From Ferruginibacter albus (GTDB lineage Bacteria > Bacteroidota > Bacteroidia > Chitinophagales > Chitinophagaceae): 64,000 nucleotides of DNA. A program made the position numbers and the translations under genes. Position 1 is the first letter of the stretch, and every line of letters starts with the position of its first letter. This document shows, in pieces, positions 54,121-62,476 of this stretch. Under the pieces are notes generated by a model. It worked only from the letters and a program-made list of their open reading frames with translations. It had not been told where the DNA came from and did no database searches. Where the stretch lies: the NCBI RefSeq assembly GCF_020042285.1, contig NZ_CP083388.1:3250001-3314000 (forward strand), written 5' to 3'.

Positions 54121-54876
54121 ATGAAAAAATTATTTTTTCTTTCTGTTATTACTATTGCCATTCTTAGCGCTTGTAATAAAACAGATGATTTCTCTCCTGT
54201 ATCATTAGGCGATTATAACCTGCAAACACCCGGTAAGTATATTATTTACCAGCTCGATTCTATTTCATATGCCAATAACGGCATTCCTCAAACAATAAGT
54301 TATTTCGCAAAAGATGTAGTGGATTCGGTGCCTATTACAGATACGCTTGGTCGTACGGGTTATCGCATTTATCATTACATCAAAAAAAATGAATCCGACG
54401 AATGGCAACCTGATAATACTTTCTTTACTATTCCTACCAAAAGTAATATTGAGTTCATTGCCGATAATCTTCGTTATATAAAATTGGCTGCGCCGATGAC
54501 TGAAGGCTTTTCGTGGAAAGGGAATGCATATATCGATACTAAAACACAAACACAAACTGTTACTACTCCTGGGGTAGCTGACTGGGATCTAAGCTATATG
54601 GACGACTGGGATTACATGTATTCAAACGTAAATCAACCGGCTACTGTTGGCAATCTCAGTTTTGACAGTACCGTAACTGTAAATGAAAGAGATGAAGTTT
54701 CCGGCGATACAACTGATGTTAGTTATTACAGCGAGGTAACACACAGTGTAGAACAATATGCAAAAGGAGTAGGTTTGGTGTACCGTAATTTTGTACATCG
54801 CATATGGCAGCCTGGATTAGGTGCTTATGAATCTACCTCGTACGGCATTACACTTACCATCATCGATCATAACTAA
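54121..54876 (+). CDS. Putative lipoprotein, 251 aa
   Basis: This protein has a signal peptide with lipobox (ILSACNKTDD). The mature domain is beta-rich with many Tyr/Asp residues (GDYNLQTPGKYIIYQLDSISY, GYRIYHYIKKNESDEWQ, MTEGFSWKGNAYIDTKTQTQT). No family was recognised. It lies 34 bases after mnmA and 14 bases before the S8 peptidase gene, so the last two are probably co-expressed. It is likely exposed at a membrane surface. Confidence 0.75.
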   Translation: MKKLFFLSVITIAILSACNKTDDFSPVSLGDYNLQTPGKYIIYQLDSISYANNGIPQTISYFAKDVVDSVPITDTLGRTGYRIYHYIKKNESDEWQPDNTFFTIPTKSNIEFIADNLRYIKLAAPMTEGFSWKGNAYIDTKTQTQTVTTPGVADWDLSYMDDWDYMYSNVNQPATVGNLSFDSTVTVNERDEVSGDTTDVSYYSEVTHSVEQYAKGVGLVYRNFVHRIWQPGLGAYESTSYGITLTIIDHN

Positions 54877-54890
54877 GCCGTAGTTCTTTT

Positions 54891-56819
54891 ATGAAGAAAT
54901 GCCTGCTTTTTATTATTATTTTGCTTGCGGGCAAAAATAGTATGGCTCAATTCTCCCGTTATGTTATTCAGTTAAAAGATAAAGCAGGAACACCTTTTAC
55001 CCTTAATGATCCATCACAATTTCTTACACAACGTGCTATTGACAGAAGATCACAGCACAACATTATTATTGACAGTGTGGATCTTCCTGTAACACCGGCA
55101 TATCTCGACAGTATTCGTCTATCCGGAAACGTTACTATCGTAAACATAAGCAAATGGTTAAATACCGTGTGTATTCAAACAACAGATGCGAACGCATTGG
55201 CTAAAATAAACACCTTCACTTTTGTTGTCAGTTCTAATACAATTGCTATGCGACCTGCTGCAGTTGTTACACCTGAAGTAAATCGTCCAACCTCTCCTGA
55301 AGGTATTACAGGAGATAGTAGTTATTATGGTGCAGCTTTTGGCCAGATCCATTTACACAATGGGGAGTTTCTGCATAACCACGGTTTTAAAGGTAATGGC
55401 ATGATCATTACTATGACAGATGATGGATTTTATAACTTTAATACTTTACCGAGCTTTGACAGTGCTCGTTATAATAACCAGATACTGGGGACATGGGATT
55501 TCGTAAGCCGTGATACATTGGTGAGTGATGATGATGCACATGGCATGCAATGCTTTAGCACGATTGCCTCCAATATGCCCGGCACTTTTGTTGGAACTGC
55601 CCCCGGTTCCAATTATTATTTATATAAAACAGAAGATCTGAATAGTGAATATCCTGTTGAGTTATACAATTGGATCAATGCTGCAGAAAAAGCAGATAGC
55701 TTGGGTGCAGATGTAATTTCAGTGTCACTCGGATATAATACGTTTGATAATAACCTTGGCTCTTATACATATGCCGACTTAGATGGAAAATCTACTATTA
55801 TTGACAAAGGAATTAATATAGCCGCCCGTAAAGGAATTTTAGTGGTAGCTGCTGCAGGCAATTCCGGCGGCGATGCATGGCATTATATTGATACGCCAGG
55901 CGATGCGGACAGTGCTCTTTCTGTTGGTGCTGTTGATATTAACCGGCAACCTGCTTATTTTTCCGGGTATGGTCCTAACAGTGCCGGGCAAACGAAACCA
56001 GATGTGGCTGCCGTTGGTGTAAATGCTATAGTTGAAAGTCCTTATACAGGACAGCCCTCTTATGATGGCGGAACTTCTTTCTCCTGTCCTATTATAGCAG
56101 GCTTGTCAACTTGTTTGTGGCAGGCTTTTCCTGAAATAAGCAATATGCAAATTATTGATGCTTTGCATAAAGCATCCGATCGCTATACCGATCCTGACAA
56201 CAGAACAGGGTATGGCATTCCTGATTTTAAAAAAGCGTTTGTACAATTAATTCAACAACTGCACACGCAACAAATAGTAGCTGATAACAACAGGCCATCC
56301 ATTAACTGGATGGTCAAAAGTGCTGCAGACATGAATGTTATTGTTGAACGAAAACTTTCTTCAGATGCGAATTATATTGCAATAGGCACTTTAAATAAAG
56401 CCACATCTTTTACAGTTAATGATTTTTCTTTTACGGATGATCTAAGCGGGCTTCCTTCCCAAAGCATTTCTTACAGGGTCAAAATGACTATTGCTGCTGA
56501 CACAAGCTTTTATCTTGATTCGACTGTTGTAACGCACCTGGATACATCTGCAGTAGTTTATACAGATAGTATTTCCATTTATCCAAATCCAGCTGTAAAT
56601 GATCTGAAAGTTTTTATCTCACAAAAAAATGCATCTAACATACAGATTACAGTATGCAATTCGGCAGGACAATTAATATACACGTATAATGAAAATCAGC
56701 CGAAGGGCAGTAAAATATATACTATCCCTTTCCAGAAACTAAATTCAGGCGTTTATTTTGTAACACTATATGCAGACAATAAAAAGAAAATTACCAAGCA
56801 GGTAATACACCTGCTGTAA
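54891..56819 (+). CDS. Secreted S8 (subtilisin-like) serine peptidase with T9SS sorting domain
   Basis: This 642-residue protease has a signal peptide (LLFIIILLAGKNSMAQ) and an inhibitor-like prodomain (about 20-140). The catalytic triad is Asp177 (TMTDDGF), His217 (DDAHGMQCFS) and Ser396 (GGTSFSCPIIAGL), with oxyanion Asn324 (AAAGNSGG). The C terminus carries a T9SS type A sorting domain (ISIYPNPAVNDLKVFIS ... NSGVYFVTLYADNKKKITKQVIHL). It is therefore exported through the gldKLMN-type system present in the window. Substrate preference is unknown. Confidence 0.93.
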   Translation: MKKCLLFIIILLAGKNSMAQFSRYVIQLKDKAGTPFTLNDPSQFLTQRAIDRRSQHNIIIDSVDLPVTPAYLDSIRLSGNVTIVNISKWLNTVCIQTTDANALAKINTFTFVVSSNTIAMRPAAVVTPEVNRPTSPEGITGDSSYYGAAFGQIHLHNGEFLHNHGFKGNGMIITMTDDGFYNFNTLPSFDSARYNNQILGTWDFVSRDTLVSDDDAHGMQCFSTIASNMPGTFVGTAPGSNYYLYKTEDLNSEYPVELYNWINAAEKADSLGADVISVSLGYNTFDNNLGSYTYADLDGKSTIIDKGINIAARKGILVVAAAGNSGGDAWHYIDTPGDADSALSVGAVDINRQPAYFSGYGPNSAGQTKPDVAAVGVNAIVESPYTGQPSYDGGTSFSCPIIAGLSTCLWQAFPEISNMQIIDALHKASDRYTDPDNRTGYGIPDFKKAFVQLIQQLHTQQIVADNNRPSINWMVKSAADMNVIVERKLSSDANYIAIGTLNKATSFTVNDFSFTDDLSGLPSQSISYRVKMTIAADTSFYLDSTVVTHLDTSAVVYTDSISIYPNPAVNDLKVFISQKNASNIQITVCNSAGQLIYTYNENQPKGSKIYTIPFQKLNSGVYFVTLYADNKKKITKQVIHLL

Positions 56820-56822
56820 TAG

Positions 56823-58019
56823 CTATCGTTTGCGGAAAATCGCTACAAACATAGTATCTGCTTTATGAGCATATCCTTGTAGCAATTCCTGTTGAACCAA
56901 TTCCAGTTGAAATTTATCTTTGATAAAAGCCACCACTTCTTCATTTTCTTCTTTAAATACAGAGCAGGTTATGTAAACAAGAGCGCTATCTTTTTGAAGA
57001 TAGGGTATAACGTTAGTAACAATTTGCTTTTGCTTGAGGCTGTATGCACTAATTTTCTCTTTTGTAAAAAAAACCAGTTGTTCCGGCGTTCTGCTCCATG
57101 TACCGCTACCCGTACAAGGCACATCGCAAATAACAATGGCCGGCTTTAAATTATCCTGTTGATCGACCGGTAACGTTTCTGTAAATTTTGGAGACGCCAG
57201 ATCTCCAATAAAGTATTTATATGATTTAATGCCTGCCTTTGCAAAACGATGATGAAGATTTAAAATAATACTTGGCCGAATATCTGATATGGTCAGGTCT
57301 ATGCGCTGATTAAAAATATCATATAATAAAATAGATTTTCCGCCGCTTGCCGCACAACAATCCCAGGCAGGGATGGCAGGCGTTTTATGAGTAGCATGTT
57401 GCGGCTTGAAAAAATTCAATACTCTTTGTGAATTAAGGTCCTGTATAACTACTTCTTTATCTAAAGTAAAGTAATCTTCTATTTTTGTTGAATTAGGCAA
57501 AGCCACACAATCATCATCCAATAATCTATACGGCAGTTTCGATTTTTCTAATTTGCTTAATACACCTAACCTAACTTTAGGACGTATACGAATAAACAGG
57601 TCGGGTTGTATTAAAAATGACGTAGAAAATGCATCCATATTGATGCCCGCGCTTAGTTCCTTTTTAAACAAAAAAATAGTATCGATGGAAAACGCTGTCT
57701 TTACCAGCGCTAATTTCTTCTTTAACACATTTTCAATTTGGTCGTTCCATTCAGGTTTTACTGTTTCCAAAAATTCAGAAGGCTCGTTTTCACACAAAAA
57801 AGTTCCCAGTATTATTTTATCGGAAACAGACAAGCTTTCAGCAGCCTTTCCAATTCTAAAATAATAATAACATAGTGCAGCTATTTGTCTTCTATCTCTT
57901 GCACCATATTTTTTATTTTCCGAAAAATAATTTTTCAAAAAAACGGCTAAAGGAGTTTCTCCTTTATAAGATTCAATAATTCGTACAGCACTATATAGGT
58001 ATGAACGGAAGCGACTCAT
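56823..58019 (-). CDS. RsmB/NOP-family rRNA cytosine-C5 methyltransferase
   Basis: The start is at MSRFRSYLYSAVRII (58019), about 398 residues; the longer reading would overlap the sucB terminator. The N-terminal helical domain is NusB-like (YLYSAVRIIESYKGETPLAVFLKNYF). The methyltransferase domain has the SAM motif CCAASGGKSILLYDIF, and VICDVPCTGSGTWSRTPEQL carries one conserved cysteine. The second, in YITCSVFKEENEEVV, completes the two-cysteine arrangement of RNA m5C methyltransferases. RsmB modifies C967 of 16S rRNA in E. coli; the target here is inferred. A -7 box ends four bases before the ATG. Confidence 0.88.
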   Translation of the reverse strand: MSRFRSYLYSAVRIIESYKGETPLAVFLKNYFSENKKYGARDRRQIAALCYYYFRIGKAAESLSVSDKIILGTFLCENEPSEFLETVKPEWNDQIENVLKKKLALVKTAFSIDTIFLFKKELSAGINMDAFSTSFLIQPDLFIRIRPKVRLGVLSKLEKSKLPYRLLDDDCVALPNSTKIEDYFTLDKEVVIQDLNSQRVLNFFKPQHATHKTPAIPAWDCCAASGGKSILLYDIFNQRIDLTISDIRPSIILNLHHRFAKAGIKSYKYFIGDLASPKFTETLPVDQQDNLKPAIVICDVPCTGSGTWSRTPEQLVFFTKEKISAYSLKQKQIVTNVIPYLQKDSALVYITCSVFKEENEEVVAFIKDKFQLELVQQELLQGYAHKADTMFVAIFRKR

Positions 58020-58023
58020 ATAA

Positions 58024-58031
58024 CAAAAATA
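58024..58031 (-). promoter_or_regulatory. Possible -7 box four bases before the RsmB-like start
   Basis: TATTTTTG on the minus strand ends four bases before the ATG at 58019. It overlaps the T-tract of the sucB terminator, so the match may be partly coincidental. Confidence 0.35.
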
Positions 58032-58058
58032 AAAAGCCACAAGATCATTTCTTGTGGC
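58032..58058 (-). terminator. Rho-independent terminator of sucB
   Basis: On the minus strand GCCACAAGA, a five-base loop and TCTTGTGGC (58036-58058) are followed by TTTTTATTTTTG. It lies 24 bases after the sucB stop. Confidence 0.85.
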
Positions 58059-58082
58059 AATAGGTTTGATGTGTATAACAAT

Positions 58083-59294
58083 TTATAACTCTAATAAACT
58101 TTTAACCGGATCTTTTCCAAATAAAAGCAGGGAAGGGTTTTCCAGTAATTCTTTTACTCTCACTAAAAAGCTTACCGATTCTCTTCCGTCAATAATACGA
58201 TGGTCATAGCTTAAAGCCAGGTACATCATTGGTTTTATCACTACCTGCCCGTTGACAGCAATTGGTCTTTCTTCTATTTTATGCATTCCCAAAATAGCAG
58301 ATTGCGGTATATTGATAATAGGTGTACTTAACAAAGAACCGAACACACCACCGTTAGTGATGGTAAATGTACCCCCGCTCATTTCTTCAATAGTAAGTTT
58401 ATTGTCTCTTGCCTTGGTTGCCAGCTCTACTACTTTCTTTTCAATTTCGGACATGCTCAGGCTTTCCGCATTACGTATAACGGGAACGACTAAGCCCTTT
58501 GGCGCACTAACGGCAATGGACACATCGCAATATTCATGGTAAACAATATTATCCCCATCGATCATCGCATTTACAGCCGGCCATTCCTGTAACGCAAAGC
58601 AGCAGGCTTTGGTAAAGAAACTCATAAAGCCGAGATTCACTCCGTGTGCTTCTTTAAATTTATCTTTATTCTTAGCTCTTATTTCCATTACGGCGCTCAT
58701 ATCCACTTCATTAAAAGTGGTGAGCATAGCTGTAGTATTTTTAGCTTCCACCAATCGGCGACTAACCGTTTTGCGGAGGTTGCTCATTTTTTCAGGACGA
58801 TCTGCTCTTCCGAATAAAGCAACTCCCGGTTTTCTACCCGGATTGCTCAATGCATCCAATACATCCTGTTTAAATATTTTACCGTTACTACCTGTTGGAG
58901 TAACTGTTTTAGGATCCACTTTTTTATCGGCAATTATTGCAGCTGCAACAGGTGTTGCCTTTACATCTTGCGAGGTTTGAGGTTTTTCAGCGGCAGGTTT
59001 TGTTTCTTTTGGAGCTTCCTTTTTTTCTTCCGGGGTAGCTGCTGTTGCAGGTTTTGGAGCATCGGTATCAATAATTGCAGCAATATCCCCAATTTTTAAA
59101 GTATCCCCCTCAGCAGCCTTGGTTTCCAATACGCCCGCATTTTCGGCATTAATTTCAAAAGTTGCTTTTTCACTCTCTAATTCGGCAATTACTTCATCTC
59201 TTTCCACCCAATCTCCGCTTTTTTTAACCCATTTAGATAAGGTAACTTCCGTAATGCTTTCTCCAACTGTAGGAATTTTTATTTCAACTGACAT
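58083..59294 (-). CDS. sucB: 2-oxoglutarate dehydrogenase E2 (dihydrolipoyl succinyltransferase)
   Basis: This 403-residue acyltransferase core forms succinyl-CoA. The N-terminal lipoyl domain has Lys43 in [14 protein letters not shown]. An Ala/Pro/Lys-rich linker (about 75-115) follows, then the E3-binding domain ([37 protein letters not shown]). The catalytic domain ends with [16 protein letters not shown] (His365, Asp369). Domain order is complete. The E1 gene sucA lies upstream on the same strand but is separated by about 3.1 kb carrying two plus-strand genes, so the usual sucAB operon is interrupted. Confidence 0.95.
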   Translation of the reverse strand: MSVEIKIPTVGESITEVTLSKWVKKSGDWVERDEVIAELESEKATFEINAENAGVLETKAAEGDTLKIGDIAAIIDTDAPKPATAATPEEKKEAPKETKPAAEKPQTSQDVKATPVAAAIIADKKVDPKTVTPTGSNGKIFKQDVLDALSNPGRKPGVALFGRADRPEKMSNLRKTVSRRLVEAKNTTAMLTTFNEVDMSAVMEIRAKNKDKFKEAHGVNLGFMSFFTKACCFALQEWPAVNAMIDGDNIVYHEYCDVSIAVSAPKGLVVPVIRNAESLSMSEIEKKVVELATKARDNKLTIEEMSGGTFTITNGGVFGSLLSTPIINIPQSAILGMHKIEERPIAVNGQVVIKPMMYLALSYDHRIIDGRESVSFLVRVKELLENPSLLLFGKDPVKSLLEL

Positions 59295-59616
59295 TGTAAT
59301 ACTTTAAAAATCGATGTAAATTTCGGGGAAATTAGCTGATAATTTGCAGAAATGGCTAATTTATTGAGAACAAATCGTTAAGGCAGCTAATTTGCTATAA
59401 TTGGAATCAATATTTTCTGATATTTGCAGACACGATATTTTTTTATCCCGGCATCCTATTAAATACCTTAAAAGTCAACATAAATACCTTTATCTTTAAT
59501 TTTGAATATATATTTAATATATCCCAATATATTTTCTGCCATATCCAAAAAAAACCTATTTTTATTGTTGCTTAGTGTACTTAATACATATTAATTTAAA
59601 AAACTGCTTTGACATT
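59295..59616. other. AT-rich divergent intergenic region between sucB and the dockerin-like gene
   Basis: This 322-base gap holds the upstream regions of two divergent genes. A -7-like octamer TAATTTTG (59497-59504, plus strand) has no clear -33 partner; several TATCTTTA and TATATTTA-like octamers are one base off. No palindrome, ORF or RNA structure was recognised. Confidence 0.5.
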
Positions 59617-61212
59617 ATGAAAGAAAAAAAATTCCCCAAAGCGCTTTTCGCAGTCGCTGCATTATTTTTTTGCAATGAAAGCAAGGCCCAGTTAAGCATT
59701 AATGGCGCAACGCTTTATATACAGGCAGGTGCTACTGTCAGTGTTCAGGGAAACGTTACGAGTAATACCGACATCCAGGGTGACGGTAAGTTATTATTAA
59801 ACGGAACTGCGAACCAAACTGTTGACCTAAAAGGAACCGCCGTTAATAATCTTGAAATAAATAATGCTACCAATGCTACTCTTGCCAGCGATATTAAAGT
59901 GGCAAAGTCATTAACTTTTACCAATGGTAAAATAACATTGGGCAATTACAACCTTACTTTAGCTGATGTAGCTACTACCAGCGGACAAGGTGCGAGCAAG
60001 TTTTTAGAAACGAACGGAACAGGACAGGTTGTTCAGCAATTAACTTCTATCGTAACAAAAAAAGAAGTTCCTGTTGGTTCTGGTACTATTTACCGCCCTG
60101 CATTTGTTACAACCAGTGCAGTAAATACAAATGCAAGCGTTGGCATACGTAACCTTGCTACTCTGGATCCTAACAGTCCTCCGCATATTTCTGATTATGT
60201 AACTGCTTATTGGCCTGTTACTAAAACCAATGTAACCGGCACTTTAACCGTTACAGGGCAATATGATGCAAGCGATGTTACAGGCACTTTAGGTAATTTA
60301 AAAGGTTACTATTATAATGGTACTGATTGGAGCTCAGCTACAACTACAATAAATACAGGCACTAAACAAATTACTGCACCTGTTGCAACTGCAAGTGGCG
60401 AGATCACCGGAATGGATGGCTTTGTTTTATTAAAAGCAAAAGCGTTCTTGCAGGGAGCTTATAATACAGTTTCAGGTGTAATGACTAATACATTAAGAAC
60501 ACTTCCTTCTTTCCCTTTATCAGATCCTTACAGAACTGCTCCATACAATACAAGCTTTACCCATACAGCCAATACAGGCGTAGAAACAATTTCCTCAACA
60601 GTATTGGCAACACAGTCTAATGTAAACGACAATATTGTTGATTGGATATTTCTTGAATTAAGAAATACTGCAACCAGCGGAAATGCTGTTTTGCAAACAA
60701 GAAGCGCTTTATTGCAAAGTGATGGCGATATAGTAGATATAGATGGTGTTAGCCCTGTTACATTTAATAATGTACCTGCAGGAAATTATGTTGTTGCCGT
60801 TAGACATCGTAATCACTTAGGATTAAGCATAAATCCTGCTACAACTTCAAAGGCATTGTCTGAAACAAAATCAACTGCTACCCCACTTGATTTCAGTTCA
60901 TCTGCATCAAATTTATTAGGTACAGCCGGAACTAATTATCTTACTGTAAGCGGAGTAGCTATATTATATGCAGGTAATGCAAATGGTAATACAGGTGTAA
61001 AATATAGTGGACCAAGTAATGATCCTGCTTATATCTTAAGTACAGTATTGGGCGGAAATGCAAGCTCATCAGTAAGCTCTTATAATGTCGGAGATGTGAA
61101 TTTGAACGGCTCAGTTAGATATAGTGGTCCTTCTAATGACGCGTCTTACATTTTAAGTACTGTTTTAAGCAGCAACGCAAGCTCCAGCAAAACACAAGTT
61201 TTACCTAATTAA
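59617..61212 (+). CDS. Exported protein with duplicated dockerin-like calcium-binding repeats
   Basis: The start is at MKEKKFPKALFAVAALFF (59617) with a signal peptide ending near ESKAQ; 531 residues. Residues about 25-110 are a short beta-helix-like segment (GATLYIQAGATVSVQGNVTSNTDIQGDGKLLLNGT), followed by beta-sandwich regions. The last 90 residues hold two related units, NANGNTGVKYSGPSNDPAYI and GDVNLNGSVRYSGPSNDASY. The second has a D-x-N-x-N-G calcium loop and the first an N-x-N-G-N version, like dockerin type I duplicates. No T9SS sorting domain is seen, although the next gene has one. The two genes are 29 bases apart. Confidence 0.75.
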   Translation: MKEKKFPKALFAVAALFFCNESKAQLSINGATLYIQAGATVSVQGNVTSNTDIQGDGKLLLNGTANQTVDLKGTAVNNLEINNATNATLASDIKVAKSLTFTNGKITLGNYNLTLADVATTSGQGASKFLETNGTGQVVQQLTSIVTKKEVPVGSGTIYRPAFVTTSAVNTNASVGIRNLATLDPNSPPHISDYVTAYWPVTKTNVTGTLTVTGQYDASDVTGTLGNLKGYYYNGTDWSSATTTINTGTKQITAPVATASGEITGMDGFVLLKAKAFLQGAYNTVSGVMTNTLRTLPSFPLSDPYRTAPYNTSFTHTANTGVETISSTVLATQSNVNDNIVDWIFLELRNTATSGNAVLQTRSALLQSDGDIVDIDGVSPVTFNNVPAGNYVVAVRHRNHLGLSINPATTSKALSETKSTATPLDFSSSASNLLGTAGTNYLTVSGVAILYAGNANGNTGVKYSGPSNDPAYILSTVLGGNASSSVSSYNVGDVNLNGSVRYSGPSNDASYILSTVLSSNASSSKTQVLPN

Positions 61213-61241
61213 TTTTAAAAAAACTATTTCAAAAAGTAATC

Positions 61242-62408
61242 ATGAAAAAAATTCTAACATTTATAGCTGTCTCTCTATTTAGTACAATGGTCTTTGCTCA
61301 AGGAACAAAAAATATTGTTTTTACAGCAAAAGCTAATGCTGCCAATGGTGTAGATGTATATGCAAAAAATATATCAGGCTCAACTATTTCCGGAATATTA
61401 GGAGCTAGCAACCTTACTTTATGTTTGGTATTGCCTTCCTCATTATCTCCGCAACCAACTGTTACAATAAGTTCACCTATCGGCGGCCAAACATTCGATG
61501 CACAGTTACACAATACTATTACGATAAATGCTACCGGCTATGATATTTATACTTACAACGGGTTAGGATCAACCGGAACAATAGATTTCCCTAGCAATAC
61601 AGAAGTATTGCTTGCTACGTTCAATCTAGTAAGGACTAATTCAACAACCACTAACGCAGCATTGGCAATGCTTGCTGCGGGAGGCATTTCCGGCTTCGAT
61701 TATTGTTACATAGCCCCAGGCGGTACTGATCAAACAGACTATTCTAATCCATTCTATGGAGTATCAATATCAGATCCAAATCTTCACAATTGCGGTGGAG
61801 CAAACGATCCAAGCACAAATTGTACTTCTTTATATGGTGTAGCAAACGCTATTGTTCCTGTTAAATTCACTGCTTTTAATGCTGTTAAAAATGCAGATAA
61901 TGCTAATTTAACCTGGTCTGTAGCCAACGAGTCTGCAAATACCGATCATTATGAAATTGAAAGAAGTACTGATGGTACCAGCTTCTCAAAAATTGCTACT
62001 GCAGCTATAAAAGGTGGTTCATCTAATAATAATTACAGCTATACTGATGCAAATATTTCAATCTTACAATCTAACGGAACTATTTATTACAGAATTAAAC
62101 AAGTTGACAAATCAGGACAGGTAACTTACACTGAAATAAGAACCGTTAAATTAAATGGCTTAGCTATCAGTGTTTTCCCTAACCCGGTTAAGAATGTTCT
62201 TACAGTTTCAACGTCATTGACAAAAGCAGGTAATATCATTTTTAGTTTAACAGATGCAACAGGAAAACAATTAAGACAATTACAAACTTCAGGAATAAAA
62301 GGAAGTAATACTAACACTTTACAGATGGAAGGCTTAGCAAGCGGAAGCTACTTATTAAAAGTTAGCGCCGGAACAGAGACTTCAATCCTTACAATTTTTA
62401 AGAATTAA
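61242..62408 (+). CDS. T9SS-exported protein with cohesin-like N-terminal domain and FnIII-like domain
   Basis: This 388-residue protein has a signal peptide (LTFIAVSLFSTMVFAQ). Residues about 20-205 form a beta-sandwich reminiscent of cohesin-like modules (NIVFTAKANAANGVDVYAKN, TEVLLATFNLVRTNS), an impression only. Residues about 207-300 look fibronectin-III-like (VKFTAFNAVKNADNANLTWSV... IYYRIKQVDKSGQVTYTEIRTV). The C terminus is a T9SS type A sorting domain (ISVFPNPVKNVLTVSTSL ... LASGSYLLKVSAGTETSI). It would be carried to the cell surface by the T9SS. Pairing with the dockerin-like gene suggests a surface complex. Confidence 0.8.
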   Translation: MKKILTFIAVSLFSTMVFAQGTKNIVFTAKANAANGVDVYAKNISGSTISGILGASNLTLCLVLPSSLSPQPTVTISSPIGGQTFDAQLHNTITINATGYDIYTYNGLGSTGTIDFPSNTEVLLATFNLVRTNSTTTNAALAMLAAGGISGFDYCYIAPGGTDQTDYSNPFYGVSISDPNLHNCGGANDPSTNCTSLYGVANAIVPVKFTAFNAVKNADNANLTWSVANESANTDHYEIERSTDGTSFSKIATAAIKGGSSNNNYSYTDANISILQSNGTIYYRIKQVDKSGQVTYTEIRTVKLNGLAISVFPNPVKNVLTVSTSLTKAGNIIFSLTDATGKQLRQLQTSGIKGSNTNTLQMEGLASGSYLLKVSAGTETSILTIFKN

Positions 62409-62425
62409 TAAGAAAATAAATTCAA

Positions 62426-62457
62426 TAAAAAATCCCGTCAAATGACGGGATTTTTTA
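62426..62457. terminator. Bidirectional terminator between the T9SS gene and sucA
   Basis: AAAAAATCCCGTCA, two bases, then TGACGGGATTTTTT: a perfect hairpin with A and T runs on either side. It can terminate both the plus-strand pair and sucA. Confidence 0.9.
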
Positions 62458-62476
62458 TTGCTATAATGTGTTGAAT

